64,000 bases of DNA, from assembly GCA_963383645.1 (NCBI GenBank), contig OY726559.1, forward strand, positions 119,249,405-119,313,404, read 5' to 3'. Origin of the DNA: Muscardinus avellanarius. Its lineage: Eukaryota > Chordata > Mammalia > Rodentia > Gliridae. The notes under the pieces are model-generated. The model did no database searches and was not told the origin of the DNA. It saw only the letters and a list, made by a program, of their open reading frames with translations. Below, piece by piece: positions 33,230 through 44,030 of this stretch. How positions within the stretch are numbered: the stretch's first letter is position 1; the number at the start of each line of letters is the position of its first letter. A program made the position numbers and the translations under genes.

Positions 33230-34305
33230 ACCTATAAGAAATGAAAGAAGAATTCCAAATCCTGACCTACAGTATGATGAAAGGCCTCAAAATATGCATA
33301 CAGAAAATGAAAGAGGAAATGGAGGCACTCATAAAGAATCAGAAAGAGGTCTGGAATGAAATGAAAGAGTCAATAAAAAACAAAGACAGCAATAGAAAGA
33401 AATTCTAGATTAGATGAAATGGAAAATAGAATATCATTGTGAGAAGACAGCTCATTCAAAACTGATAGCACATTCAACAACATACAAGCCATTACAGCAA
33501 CAAAATCTAAACAGCCAACAACTATGGGACAATATGAAACATCCTAAATTTTGAATAAAAGGCACTGAAGAAGGATAGGGGAACAAACTAAGGACATATA
33601 TAATCTCTTCAAAGAAATAATTTCAGAGAATTTTCCAGATGTGGGAAGAGACTTGGACTTACATATTCAGGAGACATACAGAACACCATTAAGAAAGAAT
33701 CACTGGGCATGGAGGTAGGAGTTTGTAATCCCAGCATTCAGGAGGCTGAGACTGGAGGATCACGGTTTGAGGAAAGCCTCAGCTCCTTAATGAGGCCCTC
33801 TGCAACTCAGTGAGAACTGGTTTCAAAATAAAGAATAAAAAATAGGGCAGGGGGTGTAGCTCAGAGGTCAAATGCCCCTGGGATTCATCCTAAGACCCAC
33901 ACAAAAAAATCAATAATCAAAGCGACCAACATAGAAGCCAAGGAAAGATTCTAAAAAGTAGTGAGAACAAAAAAACGAGTAACACTTAGGGGCAATACAA
34001 TAAAAATTACCTTAGACTATAAAACCCAAGTCAGGAATGCCAGGAGAGACTGGTGTGATGCGATCCTGACCCTGGAAGGAAACAACTTCCAACCCAAATT
34101 GCTATATCCAGAAAAATTATTATTCAAAATAATATATTCATCAAAATAATAATTTTGATGGAGAAACAAAGTGTTTCAAGATAAGCAGTATCTCAAAAAA
34201 TTCATGAATTCAAAGCCAACACTAGAGAAAATACTTGAAGAAATAAATTATAAAGAAGAAAAAAGAAGCACGTTACAGAAGCAGAAAAGAGATCCAGTTG
34301 ATTAG
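33230..34305 (+). pseudogene. L1 ORF1 relic (older subfamily)
   Basis: Reading in pieces: coiled-coil region near 33.24-33.48 kb, then after a SINE insertion an RRM/C-terminal part around 33.90-34.25 kb (VTLRGNTIKITLDYKTQ, NARRDW, NNFQPKLLYPEKL). Interrupted by frameshifts, stops and the SINE. Same domain order as the chimeric-element ORF1 but clearly a different lineage. Confidence 0.8.
33697..33906 (+). repeat. old B1-ID SINE inside L1
   Basis: CACTGGGCATGGAGGTAGGA, CCTCAGCTCCTTAATGAGG, GGGGGTGTAGCTCAGAGGTC, ending in CACACAAAAAAATC. Inserted in the ORF1 relic. Confidence 0.85.
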
Positions 34306-35105
34306 TAGGGCATCTAAATAAAGAAGAAATTATATGATACCAAACAGAAGTTAGAACACAAAATGACAAGAAACAAAAATCATATTTAAATAATAACTCT
34401 TAATGTCAAAGGACTTGACTCACAAAGACAGAGACTGGCAGTGTGGATTAGAAAACACAATCCAAATATATCCTCTTTGCAAGAAACTCACCTTACAGCT
34501 AGACATTCACAGATTGAAAGTGAAAGGCTGGAAAAGATATATCATGCCAATTGAGACCAAAAACGGGCAGGGAGAGCAACGCTGATTAATAACAAAACAG
34601 ACTTTAAGCTAAAACACATCAGAAGAGACAAAGCGGGGCACTTCCTTTTGTTAAAAGGTACAATCCACCAAGAAGATTTAATGATAGTAAATGTTTATGC
34701 CCCAAATGTGAGTGCAGCCACATTTGTAAAACAAATCCTACTGGACATCAGATCTCAAATAGACCCAAATACAATAATATTGGGAGACGTCAGAACACTG
34801 CTCACACCACTCGATTGATCTTCAATGCAAAAGATGAGTAAGACTCTTCAGAACTAAAGAAAAATATAAACCAAATGGACCTAATAGATACATAAAGAAC
34901 ATTTCAACCAGGAACATCAGAATACACATTCATCTCATTAACCGATAAAATCCTCTCCAAAATAGATCACATCCTGGGACACAAAGCAAGAACCATCAAA
35001 TTCAAAAGATGTATTAAAATCCCCTGCATCGTTTCAGACCATAATGGAATGAAAGTAGAAATCATCCATGGGAAACTCAAAAGAAAATACTTAAATACAT
35101 GGAGA

Positions 35106-35341
35106 TGACCAAGCGAGGTGGCACACGCTTGTAATCCCCATGCTTGGGAAGTGGAGACAGGAGTATCACGCAGGTTCGAAGCCAGCCATGCGCGCTGGCT
35201 TAGAAGACCCTGTTCCCAAATAAAAATGTAAAAATAGGTATGGGAGTGTAGCCCAGAGGTAGAAGGGCTTCCAGGAACCCCAGTACCACAAATAAATAAA
35301 TAAATAAATAAATAAATATATAAATAAATAAATAAATAAAT
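35106..35341 (+). repeat. B1-dID SINE (young type) with (AAAT)n tail
   Basis: ACCAAGCGAGGTGGCACACG, AGGTTCGAAGCCAGCC, GTATGGGAGTGTAGCCCAGA, GGGCTTCCAGGAACCCCAGT, then (AAAT)n at 35288-35341. Inserted in the ORF2 relic. Confidence 0.9.
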
Positions 35342-36261
35342 TAGTATGGAATAATACACTGTTGAATGATGAGTGGGTAAGATCGGATATTATGGGAAAA
35401 ATAAAGAAATTTACGGAAATGAATGAAAATAGAGAAACAACTTACCAAAATCTGTGGGACACTTTTAAGGCAGTGTTAAGGGAAATTTTTACAACATTGT
35501 TTGCCCACATAAGAAGGACAGAGAGTCGCCAAGTAAACAACCTAATAATACAATTCAAGGACCTAGAAAAACTGAAATAGTCTAATCCCAAAGACAGCAG
35601 AAGGCAGGAGATTATTAAAATCAGAGCAGAAATAAATAAAATAGAGAACAAAAAAAAATTCAAGGAATCAACAAAACAAAAGCTGGTTCTTTGAAAAGAT
35701 TAACAAGATTGGTAAATCCCTGGCCAACCTAACCAAAAGAAAGCGAGAAATAACTCAAATTATTAAAATTAGAAATGAAAAATAAGACATCACCAGAGAC
35801 TATGGGAAAATTCAAAGAATTATCAGAAACTATTTTGAAAAATTTTACTCCAATAGTCTGGAAAACATGGAAGAAATTAATAGATTGCTAAGTGCATATA
35901 AACTAACTGAACCAAGAGGACATAGCAAGCCTAAACTAACCAATAGCAAGCAAAGAAATAGAAACAGCAATAAAAATTCTGCCATCAGAGAAAAGTCCAG
36001 GCCCTGATGTGTTTTCAGCTGAACTCTACAAAACCTTCCGTGAAGAACTAATACCAATACTCACAACTTGTTTCAGGAAATTGAAAGAGATGGAATTCTC
36101 TGAAATTCCTTCTATGAGACCCGTTCACATGAAACCCCAAACCAAATAAAGATACTATAATAAAGGAAAATTACAGACCAATATCCTTAATGAGCATAGA
36201 TGCAAAAATCCTAAACAAAATACTAGCTATACACATTCAAAACTATATCAAGAGATTTGTA

Positions 36262-36515
36262 CACCTGCTGGATGTGCGAAGATTCCAAGAGCTCCTCCTG
36301 CCGGCAATCAAGCAGCAGCAGGCCCCAGGTGCCCCACCAAGCCTACATATAGCCCATGTTGGGGGCCATGGAGTTGGTTTTTCATAGAGACTTGGGGTGC
36401 ACAGGATGGGTGGAGCAGCCCTGACCTGGGAAGGCGCCCTGGCCTCCAGGACCCCAGCTGCTTCTCAGGGTACCCGCCTCCTGCCAACTGCAGTTTATCT
36501 TAAAGTAAGAACAAG
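36262..36515 (+). other. GC-rich unrecognised segment after the L1 break
   Basis: Abrupt change from AT-rich L1 to GC-richer sequence. One frame reads [18 protein letters not shown]. No identified family. Could be a decayed exon or part of block E. Confidence 0.25.
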
Positions 36516-36660
36516 TAGATGTGATTATTAGTGGGATGTGGTGTTGCACGCCCATAATCCAAGTACTTGAGAGGCTGAAGCAGGAAGATTACAGGTTCAA
36601 AGCCAGGCTCAGCAATTTAGGAAGAGCCTCATCAGGTCAGCAAGACCCAGTTTCAAAATA

Positions 36661-36825
36661 AGCCGGGCGTGTTGGGAGGCAGAGACAGGAGGATTGCGCA
36701 GGTTCTAAGCCAGCCTAGCTGGCTTAAGAGACCCTGTTTCCAAATAAAAACATAAATTGGTGTGGGACTCTAGCCCAGAGGTAGAAGGGTTTCCAGGAAC
36801 CCCAGTACCACCAATAAATAAATGA
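36661..36825 (+). repeat. B1-dID SINE with internal deletion
   Basis: AGCCGGGCGTGTTGGGAGGC lacks ~25 bp of the usual left half. The rest is standard (CCTAGCTGGCTTAAGAGACC, GGGTTTCCAGGAACCCCAGT). Confidence 0.85.
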
Positions 36826-36835
36826 AGGAAGAAAA

Positions 36836-36883
<48 letters not shown>

Positions 36884-36918
36884 AAAAAGGAAGGAAGAAA
36901 AGAAGGAAGGAAGGGATA
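36826..36918. repeat. (GAAA)n / (GGAA)n tract
   Basis: About 15 GAAA units then GGAA variants, grown from the tail of the B1-dID. Confidence 0.95.
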
Positions 36919-37699
36919 AAAGTGCTGGGGCATAGTAAAATGGTCAAGTGCCCTGGGTTCAATCCCCAGTACAAAAACAAAACAACAAAAATAGTAAATG
37001 TCTCCCCTCTGCTTCTGTCCATGATGGAGTAACAAGGCACAGATTTAGTCTCCCTTATTAGGGGTGTCGGTATGCTGAATGAACACAAGAGCATTCTACC
37101 TCTTAGCTCTACCATCTGCCCTATGTTTTATTTTTTATTTGAAACACGCTCTCACTAAGTTTCAGAGGGTCTAGCTAAGTTGCTGAGAGTATAAACGACT
37201 TTTAAGTAAAGAAAAGCAAGGTGTAGAGGTGCCCCGATTAGGATTAGGAGCACATCATGCGAACAAGCCTCCAAGTGTCTGGCAGTGGCCGGCCTCCTGG
37301 TGGCACGCATTCCCTTCAGCAGCAGGACCCCAAATCGTCCAGACACTCTCCAAGTGCTCCAAAAGCCTGGGCCAAACACCACCGCAGCCTATTTAGTGCT
37401 GGACCCAGGCGCCAGCTGTCCTCCATCCCATGATTTTTTATCCCGCCGTCACGGAAGTTTCTGAACTGTTACTTCAGGGGCTCCAGGAGCCAATGTGCTC
37501 TGTGCTCCCGTTGGGGCAGAAGCACCTCCATAATCCAGACCAAGGTGTCTGGCTCTGATCTCTGCCATGCAGCCCTACAGAAGTGACTCTTAGGGCCCTG
37601 GGTGCTGACTAGCTGAGCCGGACTAGGACGTGCAGTGCAGCCTTGGCTGCCGGCTTGACCCGGTGAGCCCTGTTGTAGTGGTGCTGGTCTGAGCACCTG

Positions 37700-37990
37700 T
37701 GTCGTGTATGGGAAAAGTTTCAGGTACAGCTCAAGGCTCCTCATTCTTCAGAAGGTCGACATGGGCGAGAAGCCTTAAGGGTGGTAAAATTGTGAACAGG
37801 GCTTCCCGTGCACCTTCAGGCTTCACAAACATCCGCGGGTCCTCATCGCAAAGCAGCCCTGCGTGTGAATAGTTCGGCAAGGATTTAGCTGACTCCTACC
37901 TGCGCATACATCAGAGGAAGCACACGGGAGAGAAACGCAGAGGGGTCTTGAGTGTGCAAAGGCTTCAGATATGGCTCAGGTCTCCTGGTG
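37700..37990 (+). pseudogene. C2H2 zinc-finger array relic
   Basis: In broken frames the plus strand reads CVVYGKSFRYSSRLL, then a MGEKP linker (degenerate TGEKP), a weak second finger (CEQGFPCTFRLHKH), and a third (GKDLADSYLRIHQRKHTGEK). Stops and frameshifts lie between fingers. Classical C2H2 repeats (C-x2-C-x12-H-x3-H with TGEKP linkers) of a KRAB-type ZNF terminal exon are the likely source. Opposite in orientation to the relic at 25 kb. It follows duplicated block E, so the block may be remnant ZNF-locus sequence. No KRAB exon seen. Confidence 0.7.
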
Positions 37991-38034
37991 TAACAGCACC
38001 TCTATCTCCTTAAACATTTATTACTGATTTATTT

Positions 38035-38232
38035 TGTGGTTCTGGGAATTGAAGCTGTGGAATTCTTACTTCTTTTTTATTTATAACCACCAGCCCTAAT
38101 TTATTTTGAAACAAGGTCTCCTAAGCTGTTGAGTGTCTTTCTCTGTTGCTGAGGCTGGCCTCTAACCTGTGCTTCTCCCAACTCATCCTACCAAGTACTG
38201 CGATGACAAGCATGTGCCAAGAGGCCAAGTTT
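38035..38232 (-). repeat. old B1-ID SINE
   Basis: TTCTGGGAATTGAAGCTGTG, GAAACAAGGTCTCCTAAGCT, GAGGCTGGCCTCTAACCTGT in reverse orientation. Confidence 0.8.
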
Positions 38233-38334
38233 ATTATCTAGTTATGTTGGAAACATTCATGGACTTGTTTTCTTAATTTCAATTTTAGACTGTTAATGGT
38301 TATTGTATAGAAACATGGTTTATGGCTGGTATGA

Positions 38335-39400
38335 GAGCTCAGTGGTAAACTGTTTGAGTACAACATGCAGGACCAGTGTGTGGGAGAGCAGCAGTTTGTG
38401 GGCATGGATAATTTTTAGGGAAAAATTTGTGTTGACTTCTTCTAGAATGTGACCTGGGGACCTGAATTGTTGCAGGCACCAGCCATAGGGTGTAGATTCT
38501 GTGGATTTGACCCAGATGTACCTGGAAAACCCTGGCCTTGGGAATTTGGGGAAGCAAAATGGAGAGCAGGTAGAAGCACGGAGCCATAGCTCTAGGATAG
38601 AACAACTAGACTGGGCTGCTGAGTCTTGTCATACTCTCACCAGGTCAGCAGGCATGGTGATTTGGGTTTGCAGGACTCAGGGAGCTAAAGGGAACATGGA
38701 CTGCACAATGTGTCTTCTGAGGACAAGGGATCCCTGGAGGCAGTGTTGTGCTGCCATTGTGTTTGAGCTGCGGCCCCCAAGGCTGCTGGGTAGTTGTTTG
38801 TTGCAGCACATTCTGGTTCTGCATTCTTCTCTTGGTCCAGTCCCAGCTTCTTCAGTAGTCAGCAGGGATGAGATGTGTGGTACAGAGGCCCAAGATTTTG
38901 GAAGGAAGAGTGAAAACCCAGGGATGGGTTCGATTTCTGAGCTACACTCTCTGTCAAGTTTTATTTTATTTTTTTAATTTAAAACAGAATTAGCAAGTTG
39001 CTGAGACTGATGCTGAACCTGTGATCCTCTTCTCAGCCTCCCATATACTAGGATAACAGCTTGAACCTCCATGCCCAGCGCCATCTTGTTTTCTTTCTAT
39101 TGGGAAATTCAGCCTGGTTTCCCTCCATGTGTGTTGTCACCAGAATAAGTCCTGGAATAAAGAAAATATTTTCCATAGCAGCTGAGTTAAAACCAGTCAC
39201 CAGAAATATCTTCAGTGGCACAACTGGTGGGAGAAGGGACACACCTAGAATGCATTCAATGTATGATCACACATTTTCCTGCAAATATTTCTGTAGTTGT
39301 ATGCACCTAAGTAATACCAGGGAAAAACATACTGTGTTTCTGAGCATACCCATATGTGCCAGAAGGCTTTATGTCCTGCTATGACAAGAGATTTTCTATT
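38335..39400 (-). repeat. inverted duplicate of 55.15-56.11 kb (repeat R copy 2 plus flank)
   Basis: Reverse complement of 55.15-56.11 kb along its length. 38.34-38.92 kb matches repeat R (for example GGTGATTTGGGTTTGCAGGA versus TCCTGCAAACCCAAATCACC). The SINE at 38.93-39.08 kb corresponds to 55.45-55.63 kb. 39.09-39.40 kb matches 55.15-55.44 kb (GTCCTGGAATAAAGAAAAT / CTTTATTCCAGGAC). Collinear over about 1 kb, so a genuine duplication. Confidence 0.8.
38930..39088 (-). repeat. old SINE inside the inverted duplicate
   Basis: Reverse SINE with ID remnant GGTTCGATTTCTGAGCTACA and CAGCCTCCCATATACTAGG. Equivalent to the plus-strand SINE at 55.45-55.63 kb. Confidence 0.75.
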
Positions 39401-39421
39401 TTTACTTAAAATTGTGATAAA

Positions 39422-39650
39422 AAGCAGGGCATGGCAGTGCACACCTATAATCCCAGTCTTGAGAGGCTAAGACAGGAGGATTTCAGGTTTGAGGACAGCC
39501 TCCCCAATGCAGCAACACTCTCAGCAACATACCAAGACTGTATTTTGAAACAAACACAAAATGTGGCTGGGAGTGTAGCTCATATTTGGAGCACCTCTGG
39601 GTTCAATTTCCAGTACCCCAAAAGTATATGTTATATATATATATATAATT
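39422..39650 (+). repeat. old B1-ID SINE with (TA)n tail
   Basis: GCAGGGCATGGCAGTGCACA, TGGCTGGGAGTGTAGCTCAT, GTTCAATTTCCAGTACCCC, TATATATATATATA. Confidence 0.85.
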
Positions 39651-39904
39651 AAACCTTTCATTTTAACTATTTGAAGTATAAATTCATTGAGTAGACTCTC
39701 CCTTGTGTACCTATCATGGTTTCCATTTTCCGCTTTCATTTTCTTTAAACTTGCTATGAGGCCTTTCATTATATTGAATAACAGGACTTGGAATTCTCCT
39801 TGCATTTCTTGTAGGCCAGTATTCATGATTTCTGTTATTTCTTCACTGTTCCTAGTTCCTCTGTTTCCAGGGTCCTCAGGCTTGTTTTTCTGATATCTTG
39901 GCAT
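39651..39904 (-). pseudogene. L1 ORF1 N-terminal fragment (older subfamily)
   Basis: Starts MPRYQKNKPEDPGNRGTRN and continues with a coiled-coil-like stretch, about 80 codons open before the break. Counterpart of the start of the 33.2-kb ORF1 relic. Confidence 0.75.
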
Positions 39905-40100
39905 CCTGTCTATTATGGGTATTAAGTCTGACCCAATCTTAGTAGTAGGAATTTAGAGGCGTCAGCAGGTAAGTAGTGCTTTTTTCAATGGTGAGAGTGG
40001 GGTAATGAAGAAGGAGCTGGGGTGATGGGTACAGGAGTTGGGTGAAGTAGAGGATATGATTAGGTTAGTAAGAATTTAATAAGGTAGTATCTGGTTGAAA

Positions 40101-42913
40101 ATGAGAGAATTTTATTTTTTAATTTTTTTTATTTTTTTTAATTTTATTTTATTAGTGCACTGTATTCATACATCATAGTGGGATACAAACTTTTGTAGAC
40201 ATACATGCACACATTGCCCAGTCATTCCCCTCCCAATCCCCACCCCATTCTCTCCCCATCCCTCCCTCCCATGCTTGGCTTAGTGGTTGACATCTAGTAT
40301 TATAGCAATATCCAAAATTAAAAATGATAATCTCACATAACAGTTTCATTTGTCTGATGCCAAGCTTTTGATGATTTAAAGATAACATTTCAATATTTCT
40401 TTTTGCTTTCTTTCTTACCAGAGCATATTTTTTCCTGTTGTTTTGGTGAAACTATCATATATTTATATATTTATTTTTCAGAAAAAAATCTATCCTAATA
40501 TGGAATATGAATTCTAGATACCCAAAACGATCTTGAAGAAGAACAAAGCTAGCAGATATATATTTTCTGATTTCAAACCATATAAAGCTACAATAATTGA
40601 AACAGTGTAGTACTGTTCTAAAGGCAGATATATAAACCATTGGAGTTAAATACAAGCCTAGAGCTAAATTCTTCCCTATATTGTCAAGTTATTTTTGACA
40701 AGGTTTCCACGAACATTTGGTGGTGGAAATAATATTCTTTTAACTAAATATTGTTGAAAAATAATAATTACATGGAAAAGAATAAAATTGGAACCTTACC
40801 TAATCCCACATACAAGTATTAACTCAAAATAGATAAAAGACCTAAATATAAATCTTAAGACTATAAACTTTTAGGAGAAAATCCGGGTCATAAAACCTCA
40901 CAACATTGAAATTGGCAGTGATTTCTTGGATATGATTTCAATGGCACAGGCAACAGAAGAATATACAAACTCCCTAAAAAATAAAAAAAATATTGTATAT
41001 CCAAAGACAATGTAAACAGAGTTAAAAGTTACTAATAGAATTGGATAAAATATTTCCAAATGCTATATCTGAAGGTATATCAATATCCCAACTAGAAATC
41101 CTAAAAATTAACAACAATAAAGGCAAACAATACAATTTAGAGATAGGTAAAAGACTAACATAAATAATGAATCTCCACAGATAACCAATCTTAGTTGTCT
41201 GTTGGATGGAAAGTCTTGTTTCTCTGGTTCTGGTGAGTGTTACCTATTTCTTCTTTGTAGTTAATCTCTTTGAGTATTTTCTCTAGCGCTGGACTTGAAG
41301 ACATAAATTCCTTCAGTTTCTGTTTGTCATGGAAGCTTCTTATTTCTCCATCTAATTTGACAGATTGTTTTGCTGGATAGGAAATTTTTGGCTGGAAGTT
41401 GTTTTCTTTCAGAGTTTGGAATATGTTACTCCAAGCCCTTCTGGCTCTCATGACTTGGTTTGGGAAGTCTGGAGTGATTCTAATTGGTTTGCCTCTGAAT
41501 GTCACTTCGCCCTTTGTTTTTGTTGCCTTTAAGATTCTCTGCTTGGCTTCCACATTGGTCATTTTGACAATTATGTGGCATGGGGATCCTCTTCTCTGAT
41601 CCTGTCTAAAGGGAGTTCTATAAGTTTCCTGGACCCGTGTATCAACCTCTTGCTCTATGTTTGGAAAATTTTCTGCTATTACTTCCTTGAAGAGATTGTT
41701 GATCCCTTTGGTTTCACTTTCTTTTCCCTCCTCTATTCCAATTATTCTTAGGTTAGCTCTCTTAAGATGGGCCCATATTTCTTCAATGTCAGATTCCTGC
41801 TGTCGGATATTTTTTTCTAGATTAGAAACTATGCGTTCATTTTTGGATTGCTCATCTTCTAAGAGCGAGATTCTGTTCTCCATGTGTTCTAATCGGTTGT
41901 TTGTGCTTTGAATTGAGGCCTTTACTTCATTAATTGCATCCTTTATCTATTTTTGGCTCTCTATGAGTTCTTTTCGAAGCACCTCTATTATTTCTACAGT
42001 TATTTTCCTAATTTTATCTTCTAGAAATCTCTGATTTTCTGTTTTATCGGGTTCTGATGTTGTGGGGTTGTGGGCGGTATTCATTGCTCCAGTATTATTC
42101 CTCTTTCCCATGATTTCGGATGCTTGTGCCTTCTCTGGGTTCTTCCCTTGGGTCATTATGACTTCACTTAAGGTGTTCTGGATCTCGAGTCAGTAGTATC
42201 TCAGACCCCACTACTCCTTTACTGGGTTTTATCACAGAGTCTCCGACCCAGGGAGTCGATAGAGGCTGCTTTAAACTATGGGGGGTGCCAGGTTGCACGT
42301 TCTCCTATGGTGTGATATCTCTGCCACCACCACTCCCTCACTGGGTACAGTGAGGTACAGTACTGGGATTTCTCCTCTGTGGCCCGCAATTTGACTCACT
42401 GTTCTTGAGTACGCAGATGTAGCTGTACTGGATTCGGCGCATTCACTGCTGCTGCCGCCGCCGGTGGCAATATGGCGCCTCTGCCACGCCCTCGGCCATG
42501 AGGCTGGCGTATTTTTTCTTCTCTGGTTTTGATTTCCACTCTGAATCCCTGCAGCGTGTGCTGAGCTCAGCCACTGGGAGCTTTAAATCCTCTCTGCGCC
42601 GAAAGATCCTGCCTGGCTGTTCCGCAGCGGCTCACCTTGGCTTGCTGTAGCCGTCCGATGAGTTCGCTGCTGCCGCCGGCAGTATGGCGCTGCTGCCGCG
42701 TCCTCGGGCACGTGTGTCTCCTCTGTGGCCCTGAGCTCTGTTCTCAGTCCGCTTTCTCTCTGGAGCCTGGTGGTTTTTTTGTTTTTCTGGTGATGGTGTT
42801 TTCTGGCTATGAAAGGCGCTGGTTTTGTGGTAATGGAGATTGGTTGTTAGCAGGGCTCTTAAGCCCCGCTTTTCTCGGTCGCCATCTTCCCGGAAGTCGA
42901 TGAGAGAATTTTA
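40101..42913 (-). mobile_element. chimeric L1 element, copy B, with 14-bp TSD
   Basis: Flanked by ATGAGAGAATTTTA at 40101-40114 and 42900-42913. On the minus strand: 5' end (GACTTCCGGGAAGATGGCG) near 42898, CpG-rich 5'UTR to 42157, ORF1 42156-41191, then ORF2-derived sequence that is sense on the PLUS strand (about 41.15-40.45 kb), i.e. inverted relative to the element, then 3'UTR to 40115 with A-rich tail (T-rich on plus). About 2.78 kb. Inserted into the 5'UTR of an older L1 on the same strand. Confidence 0.9.
41191..42156 (-). pseudogene. L1 ORF1 of chimeric copy B, one premature stop
   Basis: Full-length ORF1 frame of 321 codons with a single nonsense change at codon 70 (GAG/GAA to TAG, in …RKELIESQK*), after which the same frame continues unbroken to …HPTDN. 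There is one extra codon near residue 27 (MNTAHNP versus MNAHNP in copy C). Coiled coil, RRM core (HIIVKMTNVEAKQRIL) and C-terminal domain (ARRAWSNIF) all present. Recently inactivated, judged by so little damage. Confidence 0.9.
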
Positions 42914-43091
42914 GACAGTAGAACTCTTGTAGTTAGGATTTAAGTATGGGGATATGAAAGACCTAAAATATAAAACAAGGACATACAATAAGAGAAAAAA
43001 TTAAAGTTTTGAGAGAAGAGATGCAGGTAAGCTACAATGAGGAGTGCTGTAAAAGGAATTGAGAGGAAGGAAGGAGCAAACAAACATGAAT

Positions 43092-43322
43092 AAAATAAAA
43101 CAAGTTACGCCGGGCGTGGTGGCGCACGCTTGTAATCCCCGCGCTTGGGAGGCAGAGACAGGAGGATCGCGCAGGTTCGAAGCCAGCCGTGCTGGCGTAA
43201 GAGACCCTGTTTCAAAAATATAAAATAGGTCTGGGAGTGTAGCCCGGAGGAAGAAGGGCTTCCAGGAACCCCAGTACCACCAAAAAAAATATAATAATAA
43301 TAAAAAAAATAAAACAAGTTAC
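43092..43322 (+). repeat. B1-dID SINE (young) with 17-bp TSD
   Basis: Element 43109-43305, flanked by AAAATAAAACAAGTTAC on both sides. GCCGGGCGTGGTGGCGCACG, CCGCGCTTGGGAGGCAGAG, TCTGGGAGTGTAGCCCGGAG. CpGs retained. Confidence 0.95.
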
Positions 43323-43434
43323 AAAAACTAATACTTATTAATCAAAGGAAAAAAAAACAAACAACTGAAAGGAAAAAATAAGATAGATAAAATAGAAAAA
43401 AGGACAAAAAGAAAAGAACTAGTGACAGTGTGAG

Positions 43435-43696
43435 AGAAAAACAAAATAGCCGGGCATGGTGGTGCACGCTTGTAATCCCCGCGCTTGGGAGGCAGAGAGA
43501 AGAGGATCGCGCAGGTTCGAAGCCAGCCCTGTGCTGGCTTAGGAGACCCTGTTTCCAAGTAAAAAAAATGTAAAAATAGGTTTGGGAGTGTAGCCCGGAG
43601 GTAGAAGGGCTTCCAGGAACCCCAGTACTACCAAAAAAAAAAAAAAAAAAAAAAAGAAAAAGAAAAAAAAAAAGAAAGAAAAAGAAAAACAAAATA
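43435..43696 (+). repeat. B1-dID SINE (young) with 14-bp TSD
   Basis: Element 43449-43682, flanked by AGAAAAACAAAATA. Ends in an A-run of ~22 and an A/G-rich tail. Nearly identical in diagnostic positions to the 43.1-kb copy. Confidence 0.95.
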
Positions 43697-43837
43697 AACC
43701 AACAAAAACCAATAAAAGGAAATAAAAGAACAATTGTCCTACTAATTTACATATAAAAGATTGGTCCCATATAAAATATGTATGTCTGCTCACTGTGGTA
43801 GATTCTGGAGTATATTCCAAAATCTTTCCTTTTTTAT

Positions 43838-44030
43838 TTTTTATTTTTTGGTAGTTCTGGGGTTCCAGTAAACTCTTCTAACCCGGGCTACACCCTCAGA
43901 CCTATTTTTATACTTTTTATTTGGAAACAAGGTCTCTTACACCAGCGCTGCGGGCTTCGAGCCTGAGCAATCCTTCTGGCTCCACTTCTCAAGTGCAGGG
44001 ATTACATGCGTACATCACCATGTCCGGCTA
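43838..44030 (-). repeat. B1-dID SINE (older copy)
   Basis: TTTTTGGTAGTTCTGGGGTT, AACCCGGGCTACACCCTCAG, AAGTGCAGGGATTACATGCG in reverse, ending CACCATGTCCGGC. Confidence 0.9.

Larger units (their letters stand above)
31740..36261 (+). mobile_element. L1, older subfamily: 5'UTR, ORF1, ORF2 part
   Basis: 5'UTR about 31.74-33.2 kb, homologous in reverse to 42.9-44.84 kb (shared CACAGGGAAGGTGCTCAAGG/GTGCACCTTGAGCACCTTTC, CTGTCAGAGGTGAGAGAGG). It has T/C-rich stretches at 32.54-32.75 kb. A degraded ORF1 runs ~33.23-34.30 kb. ORF2 from ~34.38 kb carries the endonuclease start (LNVKGL-like, LQETHLTA-like) and the RT entry (GPDVFSAELY-like near 36.00 kb). The element breaks off at ~36.26 kb before the FADD motif. 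Frameshifts and stops throughout. Two SINEs are inserted. Confidence 0.85.
36532..36990 (+). repeat. old B1-ID SINE split by B1-dID and (GAAA)n
   Basis: Left half 36532-36660 (GGTGTTGCACGCCCATAATC…CAGTTTCAAAATA). ID part 36915-36990 (GCTGGGGCATAGTAAAATGG…TTCAATCCCCAGTAC). Confidence 0.8.
36520..37425 (+). repeat. old duplicated block E, copy 2
   Basis: Counterpart of 8.09-8.74 kb: GTAGATGTGATTATTAGTGG lead, SINE, GGAGTAACAAGGCACAGATT, GACTTTTAAGTAAAGAAAAG, CCTCCAAGTGTCTGGCAGTG. This copy additionally contains a B1-dID and a (GAAA)n tract. Confidence 0.7.
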
